DNA of 64,000 nt from Tritrichomonas foetus (GCA_001839685.1 MLAK01000628.1:1-64000); one strand, 5' to 3'; positions 10,301 to 22,100 are shown, numbered from the stretch's first letter. Notes: a model not told the origin generated them from the sequence alone. A program made the numbers and translations.

Positions 10301-11360
10301 TTTTGGAATCAGGTGTAATTTCTTTTCCGGTTTCCAACATTTTCGCATATAAAAATTGTGATTCAGCATCACCTTTATCTGCTTTTTCTTTGAGCGTAAT
10401 TGAAGTTTGATTTTCAGGCACTCTTTGTTTTCTAAGAAGGTACTTACTATGAATCATTCTTTTCATATAGCTTTCATATTTTTTTATATTAGTGCCAGGA
10501 AGAATAAAGTCAGATTCGACGAGTTTTCTTACAATTGATTTGAAGGATGGACGATCAGAACTTTCATTTGCCCAACAATCGGAAATTAGTTTACGATATT
10601 CTTCAGGAATCGATTTCGGAAGCCCAGGTCGTTCACCTATGACAATAGAAGCTACTACAGCATCGGGATCATCCATATCACCATATTTTGGGAGATCATT
10701 CATAAAAATTAAATATAAAAGAATTCCATATGAATACACATCAACTTTATTGTTGATGGGAAGTAAGTTTAATATTTCTGGTGCATCATAGTAAGGGATT
10801 TCTGTATAAGTGTGCTCTTCAAATATTAAAGAATCTGTCAAATCAACTTCGACTTTCGAGAAATTGAAATCACAAATTTTGGGTTCATAGTTTTCATCAA
10901 ATAAAATATTACTAGCTTTAATATTTCTATGAATAAGTCTACATCCATGAATATACATAAGTGATGCAGCAACGCCAAAAAAAGTCATCATTTTATGTGT
11001 TGCATCCCATTCTTTTGGAGCCTTTCCAATTTTAGCCAGATGAACTATATCTTCAAGGGATCCATTTGGTTCGAAATCCGAAATGATTCCAATCTGATCT
11101 GATTTCATTATGGCATTGCAAAAATATCCGTAGATTCTATTCATTGCTGGATGACCAATTGAAATGAGAGTATTTAGAATTCGATTGAAATCATTCTTCT
11201 GTTTTGTATCAGATTGATTATTGATGATTGCTTTTGTTCTGTATTTTTTTTGATCTTTATTATGTTGAATGATAGTAATCGATCTGTTTTTCGAATTTTG
11301 CAGTGCGTCTAATGTCGTGAATTCGGCTGAATCTAAACAATAATCAATTTTATTCTTCAT
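7350..11360 (-). CDS. Pseudokinase fused to a long Sel1-repeat array
   Basis: A 1,336-residue protein with an N-terminal kinase-like domain (about residues 10-285) and roughly 25 Sel1-like repeats filling about 330-1,325. The kinase fold is recognisable: K43 in the VAIK position, APE at 193-195, and a C-lobe DVYSYG motif. The catalytic loop reads HRN (144-146) in place of HRD, so the catalytic Asp is Asn. The metal-binding Asp of DFG survives in DFN (164-166). It is therefore probably a pseudokinase or a very weak kinase. Sel1 repeats normally form a curved scaffold for protein binding. The gene shares its architecture with the gene at 15873-18584 on the same strand. TTTTCAAAAAGTTTG lies 11 bases before the ATG. 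Function unknown beyond a scaffold or signalling role. Confidence 0.9.
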   Translation of the reverse strand: MKNKIDYCLDSAEFTTLDALQNSKNRSITIIQHNKDQKKYRTKAIINNQSDTKQKNDFNRILNTLISIGHPAMNRIYGYFCNAIMKSDQIGIISDFEPNGSLEDIVHLAKIGKAPKEWDATHKMMTFFGVAASLMYIHGCRLIHRNIKASNILFDENYEPKICDFNFSKVEVDLTDSLIFEEHTYTEIPYYDAPEILNLLPINNKVDVYSYGILLYLIFMNDLPKYGDMDDPDAVVASIVIGERPGLPKSIPEEYRKLISDCWANESSDRPSFKSIVRKLVESDFILPGTNIKKYESYMKRMIHSKYLLRKQRVPENQTSITLKEKADKGDAESQFLYAKMLETGKEITPDSKRAMIYYRRAADQNHLGALYLLGLKAENTQNWNDCHKFLTKAAENGSKEALFHLAILYQNGVGFEKDIVHAATLFKQAADQGDPEASMHYAEMLLAGNGVIPNKKLAYEYFKKAADQGDKDAQYHYGTYLYKDLKDDENAKHYFFKATEQYDINSMNSLADIYYLENDLKKAAYFYKMSYEQGDEIGKKRYLALIDKENISESDIEEAAKFFDTFLSHDSQVISEYISYEIEEEEGSPEFLKKKADHGNTEAQLEYAKLLMKGIPDQLEVNMKMAVTYLTMAAKQENPEAMLLFGEMLRDGIGIEKDVKKATKWLLRASDENVPQAMADYGYMRMKGIGFSHKNPEKAQKYLENAARLDNGDGKAFLAILIADKDPERSEQLINESVDKHNNSTGEYLLAMLNKKRGLEFMPLLKSSAKKGNYEAQFELAVLENDIKQIKLAADRNVEGACFKYATLINDENSAEALWYFTKAAESGDPAAEVEAAKLLVKSNPQKAESYLRNAMYKKYSLAFVEMGHLYKSREDYRNAAHMYHIGASLHNTKGMLHYGLMFMQGLGVNKNYSKAYKYLKMSADAGDSEGMLQFGLLTADDGVSINYLTIAAENGNNEARYYLAMSFKDEGKYAEAKKWLALAAKDGHEDSMFQLAVFYQNGYGTKPDNMMAAKYYKEAASLPNSKPASQFNYALMLKNGWGVSPNLGLAAKYFRLAALQGDAEAMNNYALILNSGQSGMKKNTVEAMKFFKMAADKGNVLAQNNYAVLLKNNSLANGADLKEALRYFKKASDKKNYNAINNYALMLKNGEGTKQNLSEAMRLFKIAADKGNNKSAMHNYSLIVRDEKKDFVTAAKYSKKAADLGELNAMNNFGVMLKQGVGIEKNEKLAVEYFKKAADKGNYNAMCNYATMLRDGCGIERNIGEAIKYYQMAIEKGSPNAMNCMALLYLTGNGVPKDKEKALQLSKQAMDKGNRSGMKNYLRLTTKKSNSLPY

Positions 11361-14300
11361 CCAAATAAATCAAACTTTTTGAAAAGATAACGAATTTGAT
11401 AGTCAAATTCTAGAATATTTTTCCACAAAAATAATGTGATAAAAGGTTTTTCCCAATCTTTTGAAAAGTTTGAATATTACTTTTTGTTTTGATATTTGGC
11501 CTTTGTGTTTCTCTAGAATAAACTGAGAAGAACTTGGTATATTCAATATTTCACTGTAGAATGTGATTACATATTTATTTATAAGCACTAAAACACTTTT
11601 TCACCTTTTTATAAAGATTATTATTTTATAGATAAAACAATTAATATCTTTGGAAATCAAATATTTATATTTCCAGAAATGACATATAGTAAATCAATAA
11701 TTTTTATCATTTACGATTATTCACAAAATACGAACTCATATTTTCCAATCTTGAATAATTTTCCATACTTTTTTGTGTCGGGATTGTTAGAGATATGCAT
11801 CAACAATGCTTTTCAAAGTTATAAGTCATATATGATCATGGAAAAAATGATTTTGGGAAATAATGAAATATATTTGATATGAGTCTTGATTTAGACAATC
11901 TGTGCTGATATCATTACATAGGATTACGTATTTAATAAAGAATTATATATGAAAAAGCTCTTCAGGCCCTGATATTCAGAGTTTTCTTGTAAAGACTTGA
12001 GTCAAGTCACTTGACCAGAAAAGTAGACTTTAACTTTTTGAGAGAATACATAATTTTTTGATATCATCTCAAATATCATTTCACTTTACACTTCACCTCA
12101 TGTCGCTTTCAAATTTCCGCCTCTCAAATAATTGTGAAGAATACTGAGCAAAAATCTAAATTCTATTTTAATTATATCCATACTTTTTTTTGGAGATTTA
12201 CATTGAAAAAATAAGCTAATTCAAAATCATAAATCATTTGAATCAATACAGAAAGGATTATCCGATAAATTCTTAAAATCACAATCACGAAACAAGAACA
12301 TTCGGAAATGCTTTTATCCAATGATAATATTAAATTTCTTGAAACTAAAAATAAAGAACGAATACAAAATATTTTTTCTGCGGGTGCCATAAGGCAAATT
12401 CGAACATGATATCTTCATAAATTCATTCTTTTTGAGAAGTGTGAATATGATTTTCGTGGTTTGTTGCGAATATTTTTGATCAATGAATTTTTCAATATTT
12501 TTAGAAGCTAATAATGAAGATTCTCGACTTTCCTTTGTTTACTGAAGCTTTTCCCCGCCTTCTTCTGATTCGCGAAAATATCATTTTTCTTTCATTTTAA
12601 CACAGCTTTTGGACAGGAATTGATAATATATCTATTATTTGTAACATGTTGGATAATTTTCATGAGAATTTATCACATTTTAAGCTTAGTCACATAATAA
12701 ATTTCATGAATTTTTTCCAAAATCCTATTTTAGATCAACCAAACATCTTTTATGATGAAATATTTTGTTGTTAGGTCAATTTAATCTCATCTCAACCGAC
12801 TTCAGTTGGAATGCATCAACTAAAAATATTGATGCTCATAGTTGTTTGGGGCTTTAATTCAAAGTTTAAACTAGATATATGAGCAATATTGGCAATATTT
12901 GATAAAATGAAGAAGAGAGAAATTGATCCCTTTGAAAAAGATCACTTCATTTTTTTCATCACTTCACTTATCTAAATAAGTTATCGGGATTGTGAACCAA
13001 TTGAAATTGAGAAGATGTTTCTGAACAAGCCTCTTTTATATAATTTTTTCCTGCATACTTCAGAGAGATATATTTGAAAGGATTTATGAGTAACTTTAGA
13101 AAAAGTCGTATTTTGTGAGCACCGAATATCCAAATTTATATTATATTTTATCACAATTATCATCAATTCTTCAGATGTATACAGACCAAATAGTCTTAAC
13201 GTACGAAATCACTAAAATGATCCTTATCATCAGTATTACTTAATACCATCAGTCAAAAATCAAAACCCAAATAGCTAAAAGAATGACGAAAATTTCCCTT
13301 ATCGCAAACTTCCCAAATGGCCGAATTCAAAAATATTTCGAAAATGATTCTGAAGAAGCTATTGTTTCAGTTTTCGGGTGAACAGCTTTCAGTCAATTGT
13401 TAAATCTATTTTTTATAGTTATGAGCCATATTTATTCATAGTTTTGAAATTTTGCAACAATTAAACCGAAAAAAGAGCGATTTTGGAGAAAGCCTAAAAA
13501 AAAATTGAGAGAAGCTTTTTTTCCAAGAATCACAAAGATTATAATACTGCTTCCCATAATTCTATTTACACTTCTTCTATCGATTTTTAATTAAAAATCG
13601 CGAAAATTTTGATAGTTTTAACTCAGTGATGTTGAATTAATTCAATTTCCATTTGACAAATATGAATGTATTGAAATCTTTTCTGTCATAAAATTTTAGT
13701 ATATGAAGAAAATAGACTGGCAGTCCTCAACAGCACATTCTCAAGCAGGGATACAGATACAACGATTGAAAGACCAAATCAAGAAAAATGGAATCCAATA
13801 TGTTTTTTTCCAGACTCAATGCCAAGTGAATTTTCTGATGACTCGCCATTTAGATGGCAAAACATTCGTAATCTTCTCATTGATGCCTAAATTTTTTTTC
13901 TTTATATCAAAATTATTAATATTTTTTTTATACTTCATTTTTGTATTTTGGAAAACATTATAATTTTCGATGGAGGGTCATATGATAATAAAAAGCACGA
14001 TTTATGATAAGAAATAATCAAGATATTAATGCTATAAAATCACTTTCTATCTCAATAATTCTCAGAAATTTCTGTGGGGTTTATTTTTTTCTCACAATTT
14101 TTTTTTGGATTTGGTTTTCTCTGTATCTTGATTTTTAAATTATAATATTTATATATTATTAATAGGATTACAATTAAATAATATTTAGATGACAATAATA
14201 TCAACAATTATTCATTTAGATCTCTCAATAGTCTTCTACATCTAGATCTAGTTAGTTTGTATACATCTATTAGAACGAACATTTATTCTCAAAATACTAA

Positions 14301-14565
14301 GTTGTTCAGCCAAATTATTAATGAATACATTTTCAAATGGTTATCAAAATACCATTAATTATATTTAGATTTAAATAGTACTGAATTTTTCTGAAAATAT
14401 ATACACCAATTGAAAGGAACAATGAAACCACTTAACTTTTGATAAGAAAACCTTTTATCGGCGAATTCAGAATCCAATGCCCATTCACGTAATTCAAAAA
14501 AATAAATAAACGGCAACAAAATAAATTCAAAAATTCAGGGGAAAAATCGTAAAAAAATAATTTTA
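11361..14565. other. 3.2-kb gene-poor region
   Basis: AT-rich DNA without an intact gene. Short frames with some coding character are 12518-12598 plus (about 28 codons), 12172-12390 minus (72 codons starting MAPAEKIF), 13283-13381 plus (32 codons starting MTKISLIANF) and the fragment at 13675-13890 listed separately. None continues into a recognisable protein. They may be debris of old genes. A CTTGAGTCAAG palindrome sits at about 11997. Confidence 0.5.
13675..13890 (+). pseudogene. Possible C-terminal gene fragment
   Basis: A 71-codon open frame without an early start codon reads with ordinary protein composition (Ser, Asp, Pro, Trp; motif FFPDSMPSEFSDDSPF) and ends at a stop at 13888-13890. 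The overlapping frame with an ATG at 13703 looks less protein-like. A 32-codon frame at 13283-13381, starting MTKISLIANF, could be the matching N-terminus, with broken sequence between. Either an old pseudogene or an unrecognised spliced gene. No family was recognised. Confidence 0.25.
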
Positions 14566-15666
14566 TCATGCTGCTTCACTCATTTCAGGAGTTGGTGGAA
14601 TTTCACTTTCACCTGGTGTAGTTGTTGTGTTCCCTTCTGTTGCTTCACCTTTTTCTTCCTCTTCTTCCTCTTCAATATTTTTCTCTTCACCGCCACCTTT
14701 CTTCTTTTTGGCTTCTTTCATAATCTTCTTCTTGTTTGACATTGCAACTGCTCTTGTGTTCTGAAAAACTAAAGAATCCATTTTTGGTGTGAATTCAAAT
14801 TCACCTAATGGTTTATCTTGAACTAGGTTAAAGAATTTCTCATCTAGGCCTTCTGGACACTCAAAATTATTTGTAATGATGACGGAATTCAAAGTAGAGC
14901 ATTCAGCAATTCCTTCCCGTAATGCATTCAACGCATCAGCATTATTACCAAACATATTGTCACTCAAATCAATTCTTTGTAGACTCTTGTTCTGTGGGAG
15001 GAAGTTGGCAAATAAAGTAATCCCATCAGGTCCGATTTCATTCCCACTCAATATTAATTCCTGCAAATTGCAGGTTGGAAGGGCAAGCCACCTGCCGATG
15101 GCTTCAGCACCTTTATCACCGATGCTACAACATCGAAGCGAAAGTCGCAAAAGGGTAGGGCAATGGCCATAATGAATTAATCCGCAAACTCCGTCATCGC
15201 CCATTCCGTGGTTATAATCAAGTTCTAGGACGCTCAGTGAAACGGATTGGACAAGTCCGCGGGCAAAGCCGCGACATCCGCTGGGTCCGATATTATTATT
15301 GATAAAAGCGACTCCGTTGATTTCGAGTGGTGGAATAAGCGCGCTGGCAAGCATATGAAAACCTTCGTCGCCTGAATTTGTGTTCATAAATGAAAGAAAC
15401 TTCGGTTTGACATCGTAAATTTGAAAGGCTTCAACTAACGGCCGAAGTTGAACACCTGGAACTTCAACTTCAGCAAATTGAATGAGTTGGGGTAACTTTC
15501 GGCACGATTTTCCTTTTGCGATTAACTCGTTATAAATTTCGCCGATTAAATCAAGCGGTAAAACATCGTATCTTTCACATAGTTTGTTATATCCGTCCAT
15601 AAATTCTTGGCATTTCTCGAATGGCTTAAGCTTCTTTGGTTTCTTGGCCTTTCCTTTTGGAGGCAT
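14566..15666 (-). CDS. Leucine-rich repeat protein with charged tail
   Basis: A 366-residue intracellular protein of ribonuclease-inhibitor-like leucine-rich repeats. Repeats of about 28 residues, with the LxxLxLxxNxIGxxG pattern, occupy roughly residues 85-285 (NGVAFINNNIGPSG, LQELILSGNEIGPDG, LQRIDLSDNMFG). The start (MPPKGKAKKPKKLK) is lysine-rich. The C-terminus (about 305-366) is a low-complexity stretch of Lys then Glu and Thr. There is no signal peptide or membrane segment. Such LRRs bind proteins; in flagellates related ones are often axonemal or signalling adaptors, but nothing here fixes the partner. ATG at 15666; a TTTCAAACTTTTTGAAA-like motif lies about 40 bases upstream. It sits between two pseudokinase-Sel1 genes on the same strand. 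Confidence 0.88.
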   Translation of the reverse strand: MPPKGKAKKPKKLKPFEKCQEFMDGYNKLCERYDVLPLDLIGEIYNELIAKGKSCRKLPQLIQFAEVEVPGVQLRPLVEAFQIYDVKPKFLSFMNTNSGDEGFHMLASALIPPLEINGVAFINNNIGPSGCRGFARGLVQSVSLSVLELDYNHGMGDDGVCGLIHYGHCPTLLRLSLRCCSIGDKGAEAIGRWLALPTCNLQELILSGNEIGPDGITLFANFLPQNKSLQRIDLSDNMFGNNADALNALREGIAECSTLNSVIITNNFECPEGLDEKFFNLVQDKPLGEFEFTPKMDSLVFQNTRAVAMSNKKKIMKEAKKKKGGGEEKNIEEEEEEEKGEATEGNTTTTPGESEIPPTPEMSEAA

Positions 15667-15872
15667 TTTTTAAATAACGGATATATTCACCGATTAAAAA
15701 GATTTCAAAAAGTTTGAAAATGTGAACAAACGATTAAAAATAAAAGAAAAAGCCGTACTAGTTGATCTGTTAAAGTTGTCAATGATGGTTAGATTATTTC
15801 TGGAAATCATTCATTGTAGAATTAATATATTAATATATAATTCCAAGTTTATTTTTACATATACAAACATTT

Positions 15873-18584
15873 TCAATATGTGGTATTGGCCATTTGAAAG
15901 TATTCGGCTGCTTCCTTTTCATTACTGATTGGTTGCATAAAAGCATATTGATACATTGCGTCAACATTATTTGATGTTGAATCTGATGCAATCTTGAAAT
16001 ATTTTGCAGCTTCATCATCTTCACGTAAGATTCCATTGCCCATATGCTTCATCAATGCATATTGATAAGCAGCATTCGCATTTCCTCCATCAGCGGCAAT
16101 TTTGAAATATCTTGCAGATTCCATTAAATTTTTCTTTGCTCCAGCTGCACCAGTTTTTATCATTAACGCATATCTATAAGCAGCATCCACATGTCCTCCA
16201 TCTGCTGCTTTCTGAAAACTTTCTGCTGCAATTTTTGCATTTCCTGGTTCATAATCCATTGCTTGAACAATAAGGGCATATTGATAATAAGCGTTTGGAT
16301 TTCCACTTGATTCAGCTGCCTTTTTGAAACATTCAGCTGCTTCTTTTTGCTTCAGATGTGCATTTTTTCCAGTTTGGAAGGTTAATGCCTGTTGATATTG
16401 TTGATCTGTGACACCTGCATCTAAAGCCATCTTAAAGTATTTGGTTGCTTCAGCCATTGTTTGTTTTGTTGCATTTTGCTTGGGTGTTGCTTTCATGATT
16501 AAAGCATATTGGTACATAGCATCAGGGAAACCAGCGTCTGCTGCTTTTTTATAATACTGTATTGTTTGTGATTCATCAGCAGTTACTCCATTTCCAGTAA
16601 GAAGCATTAAAGCATATTGATACATAGCGTAAGGATTTCCAAAATCTGCTGCAACTTTGAAATAATGAGCAGATTGCTTAATATTCTTTTTTACACAACA
16701 TGCGCCTGTTTTCTTCATTATAGCAAAATGATAAACTGCATCAAGATTATTTGAATCAGCAGCTTTTTTGAAATTATCACCAGAAAGCTTTCGATATTCA
16801 GGAATATTATCATAAGCTTGCATTACTAAAGCACTCCTATATAAAGCAGGAAAGAAATTCTTTTCTGAAGCCATTTCTAAATATCTATTTGCATCAGGTT
16901 CACTTCTTGACATTCCTATTCCATTATGAACCATTAAAAACATCTGGTAAAGTGCACCAGCAATTCCAGAATCAGCAGCAATTTTGAAATATTTTGCAGT
17001 TTCTTCCATTTTTCGTAAAGGTGTTTTACATGTTTGCATAATAAGACCAAATTGATAAGCAGCTTCCATTATTCCACCATCAGCTGCAATTTGGAAATAT
17101 TTTGCAGTAACTGCGACTTTATTTCTATCTTGTTGGAATATTTTTGCAAGTTCGAAAGCAGCAGGTGCAATTCCATTATCAGCCGCTTGTTTAAAGTATT
17201 TAATGGAATCACTAGTTTTCCCTTCTTTTTTAGCTAGTAATCCATATTCGTAAGCAGATTGTCCAACACCACTGTCTGCTGCTGCTTTGAAACCTTTCAT
17301 TAAATCATCTTTTTTAGTTTGTCCTGTGTTTTTAGATGCTTCAAATTTCATGTATTTATGCATAGCTTCAGCATTTCCATTATCACCTGCTTTTTTATAA
17401 TACTGAGCTGCAAGAGCATCATCTTTTGGAGTTCCAAGTCCAAGTGTCACCATTTCAGCGAATTCATACATTGCTTCAGGATTTCCTGAATCCGCAGCCA
17501 TTTTAAAATATTTGGCAGCATCTTCAGTATCCTGCGGAATACCTATTCCTTTTAATGCCAATTGGGCATATTCAAAAGCAGCTTCAGAGACGCCTTTATC
17601 TGCAGCAGCCTTGAAATAACGTGCAGCATCAATCATTTTCTTTTTATCGAGTGATGCTTTCTTTTTCAGCATTATTCCAAATCGATACATATTGTTTGGA
17701 TTGCCATCACCAACAGGTTTCATGATAGGCTCAGGTCCTGTTGAATTTGCACGTTTTACATATTCTTGAAATTCTTCAACGTTTGTTCCAGGGAATAAAT
17801 AATCATCATCACCCAGAAGACGATGAATGTAACTTATTGAAGGTCGATCAGCAGGATTTTGACTCCACATTTTCTCAATGAGGTCTGCAATTTTTTGTGG
17901 AACATTACCAGGTAAAATTGGTCGCTCCCCGTCTGGAACAAAATCTACCAAATTTTCAAAAGTGAGGGATTCATCAAATGGAGACTCTTGAACATAAATA
18001 TAACAAAGCAACATACCGAAAGAATAAATATCAGTTGAAAAATCATAATCTTGCTTTTGAAAAAGTTCAGGAGAGCAATATTGAGAATTCGCAAAATCTC
18101 TTTTGAATCCATAATCAACAAGTCTTGGCTGCATGTGCTCATCTAGTAAAACATTAGTTGGTCGGAGATTTCCATGAATGACCCCTTTTTCATGAAGATA
18201 TTTTAATGCTGTGGCTATTCCGTAAATAATAATTGACATCTTTGTTGGCGAATAATCATCCGGCGGATTGTTTTTAGCGAGTTTATTAACCAAAGTTTCT
18301 AATGATCCGCTTGGATAGAATTCTGTGACAATTCGATATGTATGGCCAGATCGAGGAGGAATTGAAGTGATGAAATGGGCGAGAGCCATGTGACACAATG
18401 GCTTGATTTTTTCTATCTCGACAGGAAATTGAGTTTCGGGATTTCCTTCAAATGGCTTGTGTAAAAGTTCTTTAATGACGATTTGCTTTTTGGTTTTGAC
18501 ATGCTCATATAATACGGAGGCTTGGGTATCGGCTGATAAAGTTCGTTTTATTTTGTATTCATTGATATCAAACGAATTCGACAT
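15873..18584 (-). CDS. Second pseudokinase fused to Sel1 repeats
   Basis: A 903-residue protein with the same plan as the gene at 7350-11360: kinase-like domain at about 10-265, then about 16 Sel1-like repeats at about 295-895. K38 occupies the ATP-binding lysine position and a DIYSFG C-lobe motif is clear. The catalytic loop is HGN (137-139), again Asp to Asn, and the DFG motif is DYG (157-159), keeping the metal-binding Asp. SPE (171-173) replaces APE and the activation segment is very short. A pseudokinase is the likely reading. The repeats are well conserved in register (AMYQYALM and KYFKMAAD motifs), suggesting selection or recent duplication of units. ATG at 18584; AAAAAGTT motifs lie about 25-125 bases upstream. 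Confidence 0.9.
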   Translation of the reverse strand: MSNSFDINEYKIKRTLSADTQASVLYEHVKTKKQIVIKELLHKPFEGNPETQFPVEIEKIKPLCHMALAHFITSIPPRSGHTYRIVTEFYPSGSLETLVNKLAKNNPPDDYSPTKMSIIIYGIATALKYLHEKGVIHGNLRPTNVLLDEHMQPRLVDYGFKRDFANSQYCSPELFQKQDYDFSTDIYSFGMLLCYIYVQESPFDESLTFENLVDFVPDGERPILPGNVPQKIADLIEKMWSQNPADRPSISYIHRLLGDDDYLFPGTNVEEFQEYVKRANSTGPEPIMKPVGDGNPNNMYRFGIMLKKKASLDKKKMIDAARYFKAAADKGVSEAAFEYAQLALKGIGIPQDTEDAAKYFKMAADSGNPEAMYEFAEMVTLGLGTPKDDALAAQYYKKAGDNGNAEAMHKYMKFEASKNTGQTKKDDLMKGFKAAADSGVGQSAYEYGLLAKKEGKTSDSIKYFKQAADNGIAPAAFELAKIFQQDRNKVAVTAKYFQIAADGGIMEAAYQFGLIMQTCKTPLRKMEETAKYFKIAADSGIAGALYQMFLMVHNGIGMSRSEPDANRYLEMASEKNFFPALYRSALVMQAYDNIPEYRKLSGDNFKKAADSNNLDAVYHFAIMKKTGACCVKKNIKQSAHYFKVAADFGNPYAMYQYALMLLTGNGVTADESQTIQYYKKAADAGFPDAMYQYALIMKATPKQNATKQTMAEATKYFKMALDAGVTDQQYQQALTFQTGKNAHLKQKEAAECFKKAAESSGNPNAYYQYALIVQAMDYEPGNAKIAAESFQKAADGGHVDAAYRYALMIKTGAAGAKKNLMESARYFKIAADGGNANAAYQYALMKHMGNGILREDDEAAKYFKIASDSTSNNVDAMYQYAFMQPISNEKEAAEYFQMANTTY

Positions 18585-19183
18585 TTATTAGATCGCATGC
18601 GACCACATTCAAAAAGTTGGTATCGAACACCAAAATTCTGAATAAAAAACTTTTTCCGTATCTATATGGTCTTCCTTCATATTTTTGACCATATAAGCAT
18701 GGAAAAAGTTTATGTGGAGTTTTCCAATCAACATGTTCGAAGTTCATATCAACTTCATGACTTTTTAGGATTTATTATACTACAACTAATTATTTTGTGA
18801 TAGATATAAATTCCAAAAAACTCTCAAACTGATGATATCATAAAGCTCCTTGATATTTCTCTATATTAAAAATAATAGAGACTCAAGAAATATTTATATG
18901 TATATATACAAACCATAATATAAAGAGAGGGGAAAACAAAATTGTGAACTGTTTTACCATTTTCATCATCACAATTTTTTCATTATAACAAAAGAATATA
19001 AAATAACATTTGAAGATTCAGAATTGAGAATTCATTACTGTTAAATGTTCATTCAATAAATTACTTACTGGCCTAGACTATTTATGGAGTGAACTATTTC
19101 TCCATATTTTCCCAAAAAAGAAATAAAATTGATATAATATTGTAATTATGAGCATAAAAAAGACTTTATTAATATTAAATTAT
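18585..19183. promoter_or_regulatory. Upstream region of the second pseudokinase-Sel1 gene
   Basis: It contains CATTCAAAAAGTTGG (18607-18620), AAAAACTTTTTCC (18645-18657), and TTTTGACCATATAA followed by GGAAAAAGTTTA (18682-18711). The same GACCATATAA/AAAAAGT pair occurs at 40013-40035 before the TBL1-like gene. A TATATGGTC sequence at 18663 forms an inverted pair with GACCATATA. These look like promoter elements but no function is shown. The rest is AT-rich with no gene. Confidence 0.4.
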
Positions 19184-22100
19184 TTATCGATCAGAATATC
19201 TCTTTCTATCTTTGAAATGCCTTGGTGTAACTATTTGATCAGCATCATCAAAACTCTGAATCATATATTTGATAACTTTTTTCTCATTATGTAAAGTAGC
19301 AAATTCTCCAATATATTTTTTAAATGTCCAGAAATCATAAATATATGATAAAGGCACAATCTTAAATATTTTTTGTAGTGATTTTTCATATTTATCGCTT
19401 CCACATATACCAATGCTTGTTGGATAATCTAAATTGATTGAAAGTCCCATTTTATTCTTAATTCGCTCTGTAAACAGTTTTTTGAAAACTAACCAGAGTT
19501 CTTTTTCATAACCTCTTTTGGAATTACCGAGTATTTCGTCTTGATATTTTTGAATTTCTTCTTCACTAAGTTTTCCAATTTCTTCATTTTCTTCTTCTTT
19601 TTTGACGTGTTGATCTTCAGGTAAATTGATTTTAAATAATCCTTCATCAGAATAATACTCTTCATCTTCAATTGGAAATTTAATTTCATCAGCATCTGTC
19701 TTAGAAGAAACGGCTAGTTCTTGTGATTTTGTTTTTCTGGATCTTCCTCGTTTGTGAACATCTGTCTCCTCAATTCCAAAAATTCCAAGACCTGAAAACT
19801 GTAATATATCATTTTCTGTTATCGTAAGATTTACTCCTTCAGGTACTTCATGAATAACTTCTTTCATTATATTAATTATTGGAATAGTGATAGGATTATC
19901 TTGTAAATAATATGATGATATTATTTCTATTAAAGCAATTATTCCAAGATATGGGTGATTTTTCTTGAAGATCATAACTATTGTTCTAATTTCTATTTCT
20001 TCTTTATTTTTGTCGATTTTATTCAATTCTTCTTCAAAAGAATCATTGTTACTTCGCTCTTCGTTATTTATTTCGTAATATTGCTGTTTCTCGTATGTGC
20101 TGACAGGAGTTGGCCAGTGAGAAGCCTCATCAACACCACCATTATGATTATCATGATTTGCTTCAGCAAATTGGAATTCTTTGAAAATTACTTCTGAAAT
20201 TTCTGTTAATGTATCTCTTAAAAGAAAAATCACTTTCTCATATTTATTAGGATAAATTGAAATTACAGTGTCTATATCTTCCCAATTTCGTGGGGAAATA
20301 GTAAAATTAAGAATTCTTTCCTGGAGTTTGTATGCAACGATTCTGGCAATATTTTTCTCCATTTCTTTGCCAGAATATTCCTCAATTAAATGTGATGCAA
20401 TAACTTCATAAATTTCTGAATTGGCATTTTTGCCGATGAGATTAATGATTCCTTTCATGCATATATTTCTTATTTCCAATATTTTATCAGATATTAAATC
20501 TAATACTTCCTTTGTTAAATTTGGTATTTGCATCACAGGATTATAAACGACTGATAAAATAGCATCTTTGGCAAAGATAAATGATCCAAATTTTTTTAGA
20601 ATCGCTTTTTCTAATTCAGAATCATCTAATATTTTTCCAGAAAAATTTTGAGTTGGTAAATTTACTAAAATGTTGAAGGAATCATTCAGAGTATTTATTG
20701 AAGAATTAACCAAATCTTTCAATGAAGTGGTAGCAGATATTAATTCATTCGAAATAAGTTGATGAATCTCGTCAATTCCTTTTTTGATGAGTTTTTCATG
20801 AGTAGTTTCATAAAGTTTGGAAATCATAAAACTTTGGCAAGTCTTAACTTTCTCGATTGAAGATGTAAAATCAATAATACGATTGAAGCGTATCAATGCT
20901 GCAATTCCTGAAAGAATCATCAGGTATATTTTGTTTGATTGATTAATATTAACTGCTCTTGAGGCAGAAGTTGGGTTGATTCCATGATGTTGAAGAATTG
21001 AATCTGCAACATTTTTAAGTTCAATCATTGCACTTATTGAGATCAAACCTGCTTCAAGATGATTTCTTCCTGACAATATAGCCATCAATATAATAACGGA
21101 TTGTTCTTCGTGGAAATTTTTTTGAATGATTGCTAGAGATTCTTCAAAAGGAATTTGGGAAGATAAAATAGAAATTAGTGAGAAAGCTGATATTCTTCGG
21201 ATTTCATTTTCTGATATACGAGTATTTGCAGTTTTCTCTTTCCAAATTTCTTTTTGAGTTTTATTTGGTGATTTCTGAACAGCATTGGGAATACTCGAAT
21301 TTTCGATTATATTATCATTTAATTGTTGCTTGATTCTTTCAATATCATCACATACAAGTTGTTTAATTCCTCTCATTGAGGCAACTTTTTTGATGAAATT
21401 TGATTGAACAATTGACAAGAGACAATCATTTCTCTGTTTGGGATCACTGATATTTTTAGGAAATAATCTTGTCCATGAAACATGATGTTTACCATTGGTT
21501 TCAGGAAGCATAACTGGAAATTTTTTAAATTTATCTTTTGCTGTCGTTTCTTCAACTTTTAAACGATGAAAATTGGGTTTATTCGCAATATGAAGAAAGA
21601 GCTCATGAATTATTTCACATATTCCATGTGATCTACATATCACTTTCACCTGGGGATTAATCTGGATACTTACAGATGTGAATGATCGACCGTAAATGCC
21701 TGAACATGGAAATATTTGGAGATCTTTAACAGGTGGATAAATACTTTTATAGTTCACTTTCAGGTTTCGAAGGAAATTAATTTCTGTTTTTTTATTATCA
21801 TCACATATATGAATAAAAATATTTGTGTTGTTTTGATTTATTAAGGATTTTACTTTTGACAATTTGATCTCTTTAGAAAATAATGTTGATAAATAATAAA
21901 CTGTAGCAACACAAGCCATTAAATCTCCTGAAGTTAGAATTAGCATTTTATTCGCTGCCAATTTTAATTGCTTGATATTAGCAAGTTGGTGAAAGCGATT
22001 GTCAATGTACTCCATAATAGGGAGATTGGGATTCTCGAATAGAAGAACATTCGATTTTATCATTGTTTTCATATCTTCGAGAAATAATTCGATTGAGTCA

